A stretch of 64,000 nt of DNA from JBGPQJ01 sp963709295 (GTDB lineage Bacteria; Chloroflexota; Anaerolineae; Anaerolineales; Villigracilaceae). Below are positions 52,144 to 61,734 of the stretch, one piece after another. Made by a program: the position numbers and the translations under genes. The notes beneath the pieces are model-generated. The model had not been told where the DNA came from. It did not search any database and worked only from the letters and a program-made list of their open reading frames with translations. The stretch is taken from NCBI GenBank assembly GCA_963709295.1, contig CAVPVW010000004.1, positions 316,763 through 380,762 of the forward strand, in the 5' to 3' direction. Within the stretch, counting starts at the first letter, position 1; every line of letters begins with the position of its first letter.

Positions 52144-52778
52144 AGCGCCTCAAATTCTTCGGCTTCACGATGAGCCAGTTCGGAGATCGCCTCTGTCGCC
52201 CTGCGCAGTTTGGGCTTGTCGAAAATATCCGATAGATTCCGTAGCACATCCAGATTCAAGCGATCCAGATTCTGGAGCCGCAGTTCCTGCAGGTATTCCG
52301 GCGTTTCACCGTCCGGCTGCAGGTAAACCAGATCCAGGAGTGCTTTCTCAGGGGTGGCGACAAAGGCCTGCTGATCGCCCAGATCGGTCATTTGATATCC
52401 GTTGAAGAACTCCGGCTTGACATGTCTGAACTCGAAATCGCCCAGGGGGGTGCTCAGGTATTCCGGGCGGCCAGTGGTGACACTCAAAGTGGTAATTACG
52501 GTTTCGGGGATCAGGTTGTAGAAAGCCAGGGCTGATTGCAGGCTGACATAGGAGGCGCGCTGAAGGTGGTTGGCGATCACGTAGGGATGCGGCTTGGTTT
52601 TCTGATAGGGTGGCGCGATGGCATACAATCCTCTCCGCAGCTGATAGATGCGGCCTGACCTGGTCCAGCGGCTGAGCTGCAGACGGACGACATTAGGATT
52701 GACCTTTCCAGCCAGGAGCAGGGAGGTTTCGAAGAGGGTCTCATCGCCGAGGATACTGAGCAACTGTTCGAAGTCCAT
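52140..52778 (-). CDS. abiEi: AbiEi-type antitoxin/autorepressor
   Basis: A 212-residue AbiEi-family antitoxin. The N-terminal winged helix (about 1-55: VRLQLSRWTRSGRIYQLRRG) is followed by the family block HPYVIANHLQRASYVSLQSA and a C-terminal helical region. These proteins repress their own operon and block toxin action. Directly upstream is an inverted repeat between the predicted -35 and -10 boxes. Intact, with normal length. Confidence 0.92.
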   Translation of the reverse strand: MDFEQLLSILGDETLFETSLLLAGKVNPNVVRLQLSRWTRSGRIYQLRRGLYAIAPPYQKTKPHPYVIANHLQRASYVSLQSALAFYNLIPETVITTLSVTTGRPEYLSTPLGDFEFRHVKPEFFNGYQMTDLGDQQAFVATPEKALLDLVYLQPDGETPEYLQELRLQNLDRLNLDVLRNLSDIFDKPKLRRATEAISELAHREAEEFEAL

Positions 52779-52784
52779 GGCTGT

Positions 52785-52813
52785 ATATTATCACTAATGA
52801 TAAATTGTTGCAA
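52785..52813 (-). promoter_or_regulatory. abiE promoter with embedded inverted repeat
   Basis: Minus-strand TTGCAA (52808-52813), 17-bp spacer and TAATAT (52785-52790) precede the abiEi ATG at 52778. TTATCA-N4-TGATAA (52788-52803) lies within the spacer, where a bound AbiEi would block polymerase. The predicted leader is very short. Confidence 0.6.
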
Positions 52814-52883
52814 TGAAATAGACGAGCATACAGAATCAAATTTTCCAGAACTTCAGGTCCATTCATTGTGTGAGGCTAATGGA

Positions 52884-52980
52884 AGGTGATCGACCAGGGA
52901 CATGATTCTCCCCTCAATCGGGGACCTGAAACCAAATAACAAAAAGCCTCCAGACGGAGGCTAGGTGATCGATCAGGGAC
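52884..52980. repeat. 18-bp direct repeat pair
   Basis: AGGTGATCGACCAGGGAC (52884-52901) recurs with one mismatch as AGGTGATCGATCAGGGAC (52963-52980), 79 bp apart, flanking a terminator hairpin. Origin unknown: possibly a duplicated attachment or recombination site, or remains of a repeated RNA 3' end. Confidence 0.65.
52945..52962 (-). terminator. orphan intrinsic terminator
   Basis: A 7-bp GC-rich stem (AGCCTCC and GGAGGCT) with a 4-nt loop, followed on the minus strand by TTTTT. No gene ends just upstream on that strand; the nearest is the rhomboid gene, 640 bp away. Confidence 0.75.
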
Positions 52981-53603
52981 TTGCCTGCACCTGGGCGGCA
53001 CATTATCCCGATGTCCTTCATATGGAGGGATGTTGTGTCCAATTAATCAATATTTTCTACTGTTTTGATTTCCAGTTGCACCAAATCTGGAAAGGCGACT
53101 TTAATCTCTTGAGATATTTTTCATGGTTATTCGCATTAAAGCAAATCCCTCTGGGAAAATGGAGAAAGATAATTGCAGGATAACATATTACCACCTGGGA
53201 TATCTGATGGGGGCACCTATAGGTGGTTGTAGATTCAACTGATAAGTATGGAAAAAGGACTTCTCACGAGAGTGCCTTGAATGGGTTTATTGAAATACTA
53301 TTTGCGAAAGATGATCAAGATCTATGAAGGGAATTCTAAAACATACTCCACCAACCCGTAGTCTGGCTTCGGATTTGCTTCCACTTGATTTCGAATAGGT
53401 CTTTATTCATTTTGTGATTCTCCTTGTTTTGAGCAGGTTTCCTGGTACAGGCTCAATGCGTTTTCTAATTCCACGTTTGGCCTCATCGGAGGAATTACCC
53501 AGGCATCGAAATGGCATCAGGTTTGCCTTAACCACTACATCAATACCGCCTTTATTCCCGCATAAAAATGTTTTAAGCATGCAAATATGGTAACCGCAGC
53601 GAT
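52981..53603. other. 623-bp stretch without a recognisable gene
   Basis: AT-rich DNA with several short frames that have no recognisable product. The only structured element I see is a 12-bp palindrome, CACCTATAGGTG (53214-53225). It could be the 3' untranslated end of the rhomboid transcript running to the orphan terminator, a small RNA gene, or a gene remnant. Confidence 0.5.
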
Positions 53604-54254
53604 TCAACTTACCAGCCGCCGCGTCATAATTCTTCCAAACAAGAAGGTCAGTAATAAGCCAGCGACAAACCCACCTATGTGCGCCATGTAAGCCACGCCT
53701 CCTGTGTCCGCAGTATTTGTGATTGAACCTATGCCAAGGAAAAACTGCAGGACAATCCAGAGTCCAATGACTATTAGCGCAGGCACTTGGACCACTTGTT
53801 GTCCCTGCAGTACTCTGATCTTTCCCTGTGGGAACAGTAAAATATAACCGGCAAGCACTCCCGCAATCGCTCCCGATGCTCCCAAATTAGGCACGCTTGA
53901 ACCGGAACTAAAAACCAACTGAGCAGCCATTGCTACAATTCCGCAGAGCAAATAGAAGATCAAGAACTTGATGTGCCCGAAACGGTCTTCTAAATTGTCG
54001 CCGAATATCCACAAGTAAAGCATATTCCCACCCAGGTGAGCCCACCCGGCGTGCATGAACATGGCTGTAAAGATGGTCAGCAGACCAGCAGCGGGAGCTG
54101 CAAGGAAGCGGGTGGGGACAAAAGCCCACTTCTCAATAAATGCGTCACCACCACTCAGTTCTACAAAGAAGACCAGGACGCACAGAGCGATCAAAGCATA
54201 CGTGACCACTGGAACACTTCTACTAGCACTATTATCATCACCAATTGGGAACAT
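53604..54254 (-). CDS. rhomboid-family intramembrane serine protease
   Basis: A 216-residue rhomboid with six membrane segments. The catalytic Ser127 is in GASGAIAG and His192 in AHIGGF; HAGWAHLGGNMLYLWIFG is the oxyanion-side block. It cleaves membrane proteins within or near the bilayer; the substrate is unknown. AAAGGAG precedes the ATG. Last of a three-gene minus-strand unit with the small eRF1-like protein and the RNB ribonuclease. Confidence 0.93.
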   Translation of the reverse strand: MFPIGDDNSASRSVPVVTYALIALCVLVFFVELSGGDAFIEKWAFVPTRFLAAPAAGLLTIFTAMFMHAGWAHLGGNMLYLWIFGDNLEDRFGHIKFLIFYLLCGIVAMAAQLVFSSGSSVPNLGASGAIAGVLAGYILLFPQGKIRVLQGQQVVQVPALIVIGLWIVLQFFLGIGSITNTADTGGVAYMAHIGGFVAGLLLTFLFGRIMTRRLVS

Positions 54255-54274
54255 AGCATATCTCCTTTTTACAT

Positions 54275-54679
54275 TTAAATCAGAAAACGTTCGTGAACTT
54301 TCGCTGCGATCTGGCGTTCCGTCATTTTATCCACGGTTTCGATCTCCAGAATTTGTGCTTGAATTCCTTCGTGCTCAATGCGTTTTTCGAGCTCTCCTTT
54401 GGCTTCGCCGGGACCAAAGATCTGGATGGTGTTTGCATCACGAACCGCAGAGATAACTTCATCATAATAGTTGTTGAGATTGTTCATAAATTTCCGATCT
54501 CGCTGACCTTCTGAGGTCACTTCTTTTAATCCCTCTGGCGTCTTGGAATGTGAACTGCCAGAGTAACGGATATGTTTTCCGCCGGTCGATGAGATGTGCT
54601 TAATTTCTTCTTTACCATTTGCGAGAATTACGATGACCGCTTCGCGATGGTCAATCCATAAACCAATTTCCTTTTTCAT
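54275..54679 (-). CDS. small eRF1-domain-like (baeRF-type) protein
   Basis: A 134-residue protein beginning MKKEIGLWIDHREAVIVILA, the opening of small bacterial proteins related to eRF1/Dom34 domain folds and often called translational-machinery proteins. VRDANTIQIFGPGEAKGELE in the middle matches that fold's conserved G-P-G-E-x-K block. Its molecular role is not established. The frame opens at 54796, but the ATG at 54679 has AAGGAG eight bases upstream. Its neighbour is a ribonuclease, consistent with an RNA or ribosome role. Confidence 0.75.
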   Translation of the reverse strand: MKKEIGLWIDHREAVIVILANGKEEIKHISSTGGKHIRYSGSSHSKTPEGLKEVTSEGQRDRKFMNNLNNYYDEVISAVRDANTIQIFGPGEAKGELEKRIEHEGIQAQILEIETVDKMTERQIAAKVHERFLI

Positions 54680-54689
54680 ACAATGCTCC

Positions 54690-56186
54690 TTATCCATGTC
54701 TGGATGAACTAACTTTCTTGAAATCGATAAATCCGCGTTCAAAATTGGTATCAAGCAACTGTACGCGCACCTGTTCACCAACATCCATTCCCTCAAATCC
54801 TTGTATAACTTTGCCTTCGACCGGCACGCTTAACAGCCGAACCCAGGTTCCTTTCTCGGAAGCGCCCGTGACAATCGCATCGAAATGCTCCCCGAGCCTT
54901 GATTCAAGCAGTAGCGCGGCAGCCGATTTTTCCACTTGGCGTTCGACTTTATTCGCTGCATCTTCTGCTTTGGTGCAATGGGCGGCCAGAATATCCAATG
55001 CCTCTTTGCTGTAGGGCGCAGGTTTCCCATCCAGAGCTGCTTTTACCAGGCGCTGCGTCAGCAGGTCGGGGTAGCGGCGATTAGGGGCAGTTGAGTGGGC
55101 ATAATCCTTGACCGCCAAACCAAAGTGACCCGGGACATTCCCCTCCGGAAGCTCGGCAATGTATTCGCCAGCGCCTAAAAGCTTGATCACAACCAGGGAT
55201 AAGTCGGGGAACCGGAGTGGATCTTCAGCTTTTTCCTTGATGAGGAATTCCTCCAATGCCTTCGAATTTGGATTTTTCGGGAGTCCGAATTTGTGTTCCC
55301 CGGCAATTTCGACAATCCGATCCCAACGTTTTGGTGTGCGCACCACTCGCCGGATCGAAGGAAATTTGCTGGCTGAAAGATAGCGGGCGGTCACGCCGTT
55401 CGCTGCGACCATGAAATCTTCTATGATCTCCTTGGCGCGATTCTTTTCATCAATTTCGAGGGACTTAATTTGATTGCCGTCGAATACCGGTTTCGCCTCG
55501 ATAGTCTCCAGGCTGAGCGCCCCATGGAGATGTCGCAAATTCTTCATACTTTGTGCTACTCGGTCCTGCAATTGCAGGTTTTCAGCCAAACCCTGCACGG
55601 CAGGTATATCGTCAGGAATACCGCTTTTCTTCTCAAGCCATAAGGCGACACTGTTGTAGGCTAATTTCGCATGATTACGTACCCAGGCTTTATAGATATT
55701 CGATTCCTCAAGGGAGCCATTTGCGTTGATAACCATTTCCACAACTATGGAAAGACGGTCTTGGTTGAAATTCAAAGATGCAATATCGGTAGAAACTTTT
55801 ACCGGCAGCATCGGGAATATTTCAGCCGCGGTGTAAACCGAGGTGGTGTTATGGCGCGCATGTTCGTCTATCGCTGAACCATCTTTAACGAACAAATCCA
55901 CATCTGCAATGGCAACAAAAATCTTTACCTTATCAGGAGGCATCGTTTCAGCAACAGTAAGCTGATCCAGATCCCGCGAGTCATCATTATCGATAGAAGA
56001 CCATGGCAGACCCCGCATGTCTCGAGCTGGCCCACTCTCTCCTGGCGTCAGCTGTTGAAGCTGTCCGAGCTCGGCTAGGACAGCGGCGGAAAAATCAGGG
56101 AGCAGCCCGCGCTCAAGCATTGCCCGATGGGCTATGCTTTGTAACATGGAACGGTGGTTGTGATCATTGTTATGCATCGTGTTCAC
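54690..56186 (-). CDS. short RNB-domain 3'-5' exoribonuclease (RNase II/R family)
   Basis: A 498-residue RNB nuclease. The metal-binding cluster SSIDNDDSRDLDQ holds the essential Asp residues; VAIADVDLFV, RRYPDLLTQRLVKA and DYAHSTAPNRRYPD are diagnostic. After the RNB domain (to about 420) a short S1-like segment ends the protein. The usual N-terminal cold-shock domains of RNase R/II (about 200 residues) are missing; only about 50 residues precede the catalytic domain. The GTG at 56186 has AAGGAG six bases upstream. Confidence 0.92.
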   Translation of the reverse strand: MNTMHNNDHNHRSMLQSIAHRAMLERGLLPDFSAAVLAELGQLQQLTPGESGPARDMRGLPWSSIDNDDSRDLDQLTVAETMPPDKVKIFVAIADVDLFVKDGSAIDEHARHNTTSVYTAAEIFPMLPVKVSTDIASLNFNQDRLSIVVEMVINANGSLEESNIYKAWVRNHAKLAYNSVALWLEKKSGIPDDIPAVQGLAENLQLQDRVAQSMKNLRHLHGALSLETIEAKPVFDGNQIKSLEIDEKNRAKEIIEDFMVAANGVTARYLSASKFPSIRRVVRTPKRWDRIVEIAGEHKFGLPKNPNSKALEEFLIKEKAEDPLRFPDLSLVVIKLLGAGEYIAELPEGNVPGHFGLAVKDYAHSTAPNRRYPDLLTQRLVKAALDGKPAPYSKEALDILAAHCTKAEDAANKVERQVEKSAAALLLESRLGEHFDAIVTGASEKGTWVRLLSVPVEGKVIQGFEGMDVGEQVRVQLLDTNFERGFIDFKKVSSSRHG

Positions 56187-56214
56187 GTGCTACTCCTTTT
56201 CATACCGTATAGAA

Positions 56215-57738
56215 TTACTGCGACAAGGCAATTAAGCGACGCATTAGACGCCAGGAGATGAGCATCAGGACCAAGCCAATGGCAATCAACCCACCCAGGA
56301 GTACCCAGTCTGGAGAAATCCCACGCAGGGCGATATCCCGTAACAGGAGCGTGCCGTAGGTGGTGGGCAGCATCCAGGAGATGACTCTCACCGGCGCGAT
56401 AAGCATATCCAGTCCTATGATGAATCCTGTAAAAAAGACGCTGGCCAGCAAAACAATCATGCTGTACTGCACAGCCTGGCTGTCGGTTTGCGAGACCATC
56501 GAAATGACGAAGCCAATCCCCAGAGAAGTAAACAGCACTGCAACGTTGACCAGGGCGAAATACCACCAGTTTCCCAAGATGGGCACGTGCAGGACAAACA
56601 CCAGAAGCGCTGACAGAATGGCCGCGATCACACATCCAAACAACATATAGCTGATGTATTTGCCGAGAAGTGCTTCCGGCGCCGATAGGGGTGAAACACG
56701 GAAAAGTTCCATGGTGCCGACGTTGCGCTCGCGAACTATGGATAAGGCGGCGAACGTGACTGCCAGATGCTGAAGAAGGAGCGTCAGTACTGCCATGGCA
56801 AAGAAATCCATAATGGAAGGCTCGATGTTCGCTACGCTTTTCGTCTCGCTACGAAAAGGGCTGACAATAATATCAGGGCTAATGCTCTGGAACTCTGCCA
56901 GCTTGCCGTCCAAGTTGGTGATGTCATTGTCTACCTTGTCAAGGCGCGCAAGCCGCTCGTCCCTGGTGACTGAAATATCTTCAAGTTGGTTGGTGTTTTG
57001 ACGCAGGTCGGTGACCGTACTCTTCACCGAGTTTTCGCTGCCTCCATTCGTGCCATTCGCCTGCTGCAGACCGTCCAACAAACCCAGGCTCACTCCTACC
57101 GCCTGGGAAATGACATCCACGTTACTGGACAGCTCCTGCTGTTTTTGCTGGGCAAGCATAGCATCTCCACTTTGCACAGCCTGTCGCATGGCAGTCACAT
57201 TTTGATGGGCTTCTTGCAAGTTGGTGCGCAAGTTGTCTGCTTCGACCTGTCCCTGAACGACAAAGGTACGCAGCACCTGCTGGTTAACCACGCCCGCGTA
57301 GAGCCATCCCAGGTATTTGATGTAGCTAATTTTCACAGGATCAATCTCGTGGTGATAAAAAGTGAAAATTGCCTGCTGATTGTTCTTGATGGTGTTGGTG
57401 GCAGCCTCGGGCATCACAATAACTAGGTCCACCAGTCCCTGTTGCAGTTGGTCGAGAGCTTCGGTCTGGTCGTCATTCACCCCGGCATAGGTGAACAGAA
57501 AACTCAAAGAATTCCCATACTGTTGAAAATCCAGGGTGGTGATGGGGTTATCAGGCTGCGCAACGAATAACGTGCGCACGGTGTTCGACTGGGCACGGTA
57601 GCCAATTCCAAAGATGAATAAGATTAAGAATGGACCCAGAACTAGGGTGGCAACCAACCGGGGCTGGCGTAAAATCTCGAAAATTTCCTTTCGAAAGAAG
57701 GAGGATGCCCGGATTATGCCTCGGAAAAAATTACCCAT
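56215..57738 (-). CDS. ABC-2 type exporter permease
   Basis: A 507-residue ABC-2 permease. The first membrane helix (about 28-48) is followed by a long extracytoplasmic domain (about 50-310) with coiled-coil-like stretches around 170-290, then five or six membrane segments. RERNVGTMELFRVSPLSAPE is the conserved ABC-2 coupling block. The pattern (DrrB/YhhJ-like) suits export of drugs, lipids or other hydrophobic compounds. Its start overlaps the ATPase gene end by 8 nt. Confidence 0.9.
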   Translation of the reverse strand: MGNFFRGIIRASSFFRKEIFEILRQPRLVATLVLGPFLILFIFGIGYRAQSNTVRTLFVAQPDNPITTLDFQQYGNSLSFLFTYAGVNDDQTEALDQLQQGLVDLVIVMPEAATNTIKNNQQAIFTFYHHEIDPVKISYIKYLGWLYAGVVNQQVLRTFVVQGQVEADNLRTNLQEAHQNVTAMRQAVQSGDAMLAQQKQQELSSNVDVISQAVGVSLGLLDGLQQANGTNGGSENSVKSTVTDLRQNTNQLEDISVTRDERLARLDKVDNDITNLDGKLAEFQSISPDIIVSPFRSETKSVANIEPSIMDFFAMAVLTLLLQHLAVTFAALSIVRERNVGTMELFRVSPLSAPEALLGKYISYMLFGCVIAAILSALLVFVLHVPILGNWWYFALVNVAVLFTSLGIGFVISMVSQTDSQAVQYSMIVLLASVFFTGFIIGLDMLIAPVRVISWMLPTTYGTLLLRDIALRGISPDWVLLGGLIAIGLVLMLISWRLMRRLIALSQ

Positions 57739-58768
57739 TCTTCACCTCCGGACGCACCAGCTCAACAAAGACATCTTCAAAGGACGGCGTATATTCCTCA
57801 ACCGCCTGCACCTGTATTTTTTGTTGCTGCGCCCATGCCATTAGTTCGGGTGTGGCGGTGCTGGCCTGGTCTACGATGATACGCATGCTGTCCGAACCCG
57901 TGCGAATTGTTTTTGACCGCACGAAGGGCAGCGCGCGTAACAAAGCCTCTGCCTGAAAATCGAATGGCTGTGTAGTACGAAAGTCGATCATATCGCCGCC
58001 GTAAGCGTGGTGTCTTACACCTCGAGGAGTATCCACCAGAAGCAGCTTCCCATTGTTCTGTACACCCACCAGATCGCAGTTATCCGCTTCGCTGACGTAC
58101 TGGGTGGTGATGAAAATCGTGCGTCCCTGATTTTTAAGTTCCCCGAAATGGTCCCAAAACTTGCGTCTCAAAACGGGATCAATCCCGGCGGTAGGTTCGT
58201 CAAGGAAGAGCAGTTGCGGATCGTGAACCAGCGTGGACGCCAGGCTGAGACGACGCAGCATCCCTCCCGAGATATTTCTAGCCAGCTTTGACCGATGCTC
58301 GTACAGCTCTACAAATTCCAAAGCTTCCTTTAGGCGTTTTCTCCTGAACAAACCCATGCCATACAGAGACGCGGCAAAGTTAAGGTTTTCCCATACGGTC
58401 AGGTTAGGGTAAAGTACGAACAGTTGTGGCATATAGCCAAGTCGTGCACGGTCTCCCTGACTGAACTTGTCCGGACTACAGTCAAGCACAGTCACCTCAC
58501 CACTCGTGGGTATGTAGACACCCGTCAATAAGCGAACCGTTGTTGTTTTTCCCGATCCACTGGGTCCTATAAAGCCAAAGATCGAAGCGCGGGGTACTTC
58601 AAAAGAGATATCCTGCACAACGATTTCATCGCCGAACTTTTTCGTCAAATGCCTGACGCTGATGACAGAGTTTTCGACTTGAACTGGCTGCAATTGATCT
58701 GCCTCAGCCGGAGAAATCGGTGCCAAAATATCCTTATCCACCGCGTTTGCTTTTCCATTACCTTCCAT
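57731..58768 (-). CDS. ABC-2 type exporter ATP-binding protein
   Basis: A 345-residue DrrA/CcmA-type ATPase. Walker A is GPSGSGKTT, the Q-loop MPQ, the signature NISGGMLRRLSLA, and Walker B LLFLDEPTAGIDP. An N-terminal extension of about 35 residues precedes the domain and a C-terminal domain of about 80 residues follows (DUF4162-like). The signature has Met where most have Gln (ISGGM for LSGGQ), which is common in this subgroup. Partner of the overlapping permease. Confidence 0.93.
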   Translation of the reverse strand: MEGNGKANAVDKDILAPISPAEADQLQPVQVENSVISVRHLTKKFGDEIVVQDISFEVPRASIFGFIGPSGSGKTTTVRLLTGVYIPTSGEVTVLDCSPDKFSQGDRARLGYMPQLFVLYPNLTVWENLNFAASLYGMGLFRRKRLKEALEFVELYEHRSKLARNISGGMLRRLSLASTLVHDPQLLFLDEPTAGIDPVLRRKFWDHFGELKNQGRTIFITTQYVSEADNCDLVGVQNNGKLLLVDTPRGVRHHAYGGDMIDFRTTQPFDFQAEALLRALPFVRSKTIRTGSDSMRIIVDQASTATPELMAWAQQQKIQVQAVEEYTPSFEDVFVELVRPEVKNG

Positions 58769-59050
58769 GTTTGTTCTCCTTGTGCTTCGAATGCATCTCC
58801 GGCATCACGATTTATTCACCGCAGATCTCTTACCACGCCTTGCTGCGCCCGCGGAGTTCCGAGATGTTCTGCCGCAGACTGAGCAGGGTGTCCTAGGGCT
58901 TATCAACGCACTCACGCTCACTGCGGCCATAACGGGCAAAGCCTACTTTCAGGCGGCGTCTGCTTCATCAAACTTGTGAGCTGCGGACACCCTGCCGCCA
59001 TGGCTGTGCTATCGTTCTTGCCATTCTGGGTGCAGTCATCATGTGTTTCC
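58769..59050. other. 282-bp intergenic stretch
   Basis: No gene is recognisable. An 11-bp inverted pair, GCAGGGTGTCC (58883-58893) and GGACACCCTGC (58985-58995), lies about 90 bp apart and could be the ends of a small degraded element or a long-range stem. I see no clear promoter for the ABC-2 genes. Confidence 0.5.
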
Positions 59051-60300
59051 TCAAGGATTAGTAGGACCAGGCAGCCCACCTTCAGAAGTGACAGGCTGGG
59101 GTGAGCGGAAGGGCTCGGGTGATTCGGTCGGGAGAGCCGCTTGCAGAATTGGTTCAGCTTTATCAATTAATTGGGTGAGCCGTTCCATGCTGCTGGTCAC
59201 CAGGGGCAGAGACGGTCCATCCATTTCCCGTATGGTGTCCCACACGCGCGCTTGCCGCTCTTTGAGGTCTGAAACCTGGGCTGCAGCCCCCGTAACAGCA
59301 CGGTGGCTGACCAGGCGTGTCCACAAGATTTGACAAACAAGTGATAATGGTGGCGCTACCAGGATGCCAAGAAAACCAAAAGCGTCTGCCAGGGCAATGA
59401 TCAGGACTACGGTCAGAATGGGATTATCCCACTTGCGGTTGAAGAGCCGCGGCTTGACCCAGACACCCAAGGCAACCAAGACAACGAGTGCATAAACAAT
59501 CGTCAACAAGCCCATCTGCACACTGGTCAGAAGCCCAACTAAAAACACCGGAATGAACACCAAAGCCACCCCAACCACAGGGATCAGGCTTGCCAGAGCA
59601 CCAGCCATTGCCAGGAGCGCCGGGTATGGAGATCCGAGCAGCCAGTAACCCAGACCTAACAGCAATCCCGCCAATAGACTTAGGGTTACCTCGCTGCGTA
59701 TGTAAGAACCAAGGTCCGGTTCGACTGTCCGCCAAATACCACGTGCCTGTTTACGCTGACCCGAGGGCAGCAACGAAAGCCAGAGCCTTTCAAAATGAAC
59801 TTGATTGATGCTCCAATAGATACTCAAGACTAGAATGATAAGAACACCACTCACAACACCGCCTATGTCCTGCATGAAGCCGAGTAAGGCCGGCAGGACC
59901 AGGCCCCCGGTCGCCGGTAACTGCTTCGAAGAGTCTGCTCGGCGGTGGCAGCCGCACAACCAGTGCCTGTTGGAACGAGACCCTCCAACCATATCGGCAA
60001 TATCCACACATCCTGTACCGATAGGCTACGAGCTAAATTACGAATTTCCGAGATCGCGGCTCCAACGGTTAGGAAGAGCAAGTAGCCGATAGTACCCAAA
60101 ACCATCAGGTAAAGCAGGATCCAGCCCATTCGCACCACAAAGCTTCGCCCAACCAGGCGGTCAACCAATGGACGCAACGCAGCCGCAAGCGCGAGCGAGA
60201 TCAACACATAAACAACAACGATCCGGAACTGCCACAACACCACCAGCGCCAGGAACGTGGTCATAATCGCCGCACCAAACCTTACCAATTGTTTTGTCAT
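59051..60300 (-). CDS. AI-2E-family transporter-like membrane protein, two frameshifts
   Basis: A PF01594-type (YhhT/TqsA-like) protein of about 416 residues if repaired. The N-terminal frame (60300 to about 60000) begins MTKQLVRFGAAIMTTFLALV with two helices. A short third frame (FQQALVVRLPPPSRLFEAVT) bridges to the C-terminal frame, which carries GFMQDIGGVVSGVLIILVLS and LLGSPYPALLAMAGALASLI. Two breaks between about 59890 and 60005 are needed. A hydrophilic C-terminal tail of about 80 residues is present. Substrate unknown; family members include ion/H+ antiporters and autoinducer exporters. The start overlaps the end of the preceding paralogue. Confidence 0.8.
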
Positions 60301-61568
60301 GGCGTTTCCGAAGCAGGGACTTCTGCCAGCAGAGCATCCAGGTCGGTCGTAATGGTCTCGATCTCGTCCATCACCTTATCAATCTGCTTGACCTTTAAGA
60401 CCGAACCCCATTTCTTGAACCGCGCCTGTTTGCGCAGGTCTTGCGCCAGGTCTTGCGCTCATAACGCAGCCGGCTCGCATAATCGCGACCGGCCGAGACC
60501 TCCGGTTCCATCACTACTGGATGAAAGACGAAGCGATCGAGCAAGAGTTGAATAATTGCCGCCATGGGAATTGCCATGAGCGCACCGACAATACCAAACA
60601 AGGAGCTAAAGGCAAAAATCGCCAGCAGGGAGACGAAAGGATTGACCCCCACCGCCTTACGCATGACACGGGGCACCAGCAGGCTATTTTCCAACTGCTG
60701 AATAACAATCGAGGCAACGATCACCCAGACCAGCTTGGAAGGCGCTATGGATAAAGCAATTGTCGCCGCAGGAATAGCACCGAGTAGCGGCCCAACCATC
60801 GGTACCTCCTCCAGGACGCCCGCGATAAGAGCCAGTACAAGGGCATTGGGCAAACCGATGAGCACATAGGCAATCAGTGCCATGGTGCCGATGGCCAGGC
60901 AAAGTACGCCTTGCCGGAAAGGTAGAAACCAATTTTGGTTTCCATGGCTGAAATCAGTTCGCTGATGCTTTCGCGCTGGCCGTCTGGAACCAGCAGCAAT
61001 AATGACTGGATTATTCGCGGCCCATCGAGCGTCCAATAAAAAGCCAGCACCAGAATGACTATGGCTATAAAGATATTTAGCAGCCAAACCCACATAACCC
61101 AACGCTTGTCCTGCTGAAGCCAGCATCTGCGGTCCCGTTTGCTGAACCAGCTCCAGACCTGGTTGTGTCACTGGGAGGAACTCGCCCAAACGCATAAGCA
61201 CTTGACTGGGATTATTCGTCAGCCACTCACGCAGGCCCTGGTAGTAACCCGGCACTGCGGCAGAAATCGTTGTACTTTGTTCGACAATCAAGGGAAATAA
61301 CAATAGCACGAAGCCTATAACCAGGGCAAGCAACAGGAGGTAGATAAGAATACCCCGCAGTCCGAGGAAGTCCTCGCTGATGCAACCAGGTTACGGCAGG
61401 TCTGATTACCGTACCCATCAGGACTGCAATAAACAAGATGAAAACGACTTGGGTAAACCGATAGAGTAGCCAGAAGCTAAGGACGACAAACACCAGGACA
61501 AGAGTCGCCCATACGACCCGCCGGAAGGTCCAATTATTCAATGGCGAAGAAGGTGGATGGATGGCCAT
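60297..61568 (-). CDS. AI-2E-family transporter-like membrane protein, about four frameshifts
   Basis: A paralogue of the downstream gene, readable only by switching frames near 61375, 61085, 60920 and 60445. Pieces in order: RRVVWATLVLVFVVLSFWLL; LALVIGFVLLLFPLIVEQST; IFIAIVILVLAFYWTLDGPR; IAYVLIGLPNALVLALIAGV with LEEVPMVGPLLGAIPA, the family signature; and a charged tail (RKQARFKKWGSV) ending at 60297. The four shifts cancel, so the span of 1272 nt is divisible by three. The last break lies in a tandem CGCAAGACCTG repeat. It may be a pseudogene or a poorly resolved stretch. Confidence 0.72.
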
Positions 61569-61734
61569 GTTTTTGCCTGGGAATACTTTTGATCAATTGC
61601 AAATAAATGCAGTGGTAAAAGGGTTGGGGGTGGTGTGCTTGCCAGCAATTTGCAACTGAGATTTGGTCATTTTATTGTTAGACATTTCATACTTCGTTTG
61701 TTTATCAATCGTTTTTTTTTACTCTAAAATACTT

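Noticed and set aside
52960..53040. A tRNA-like 3' end near the direct repeat (CAGG-CAAGTC-CCTG)
   Set aside because: The 5' acceptor strand, anticodon arm and canonical T-loop cannot be found within 80 nt, so it is not called as a tRNA.
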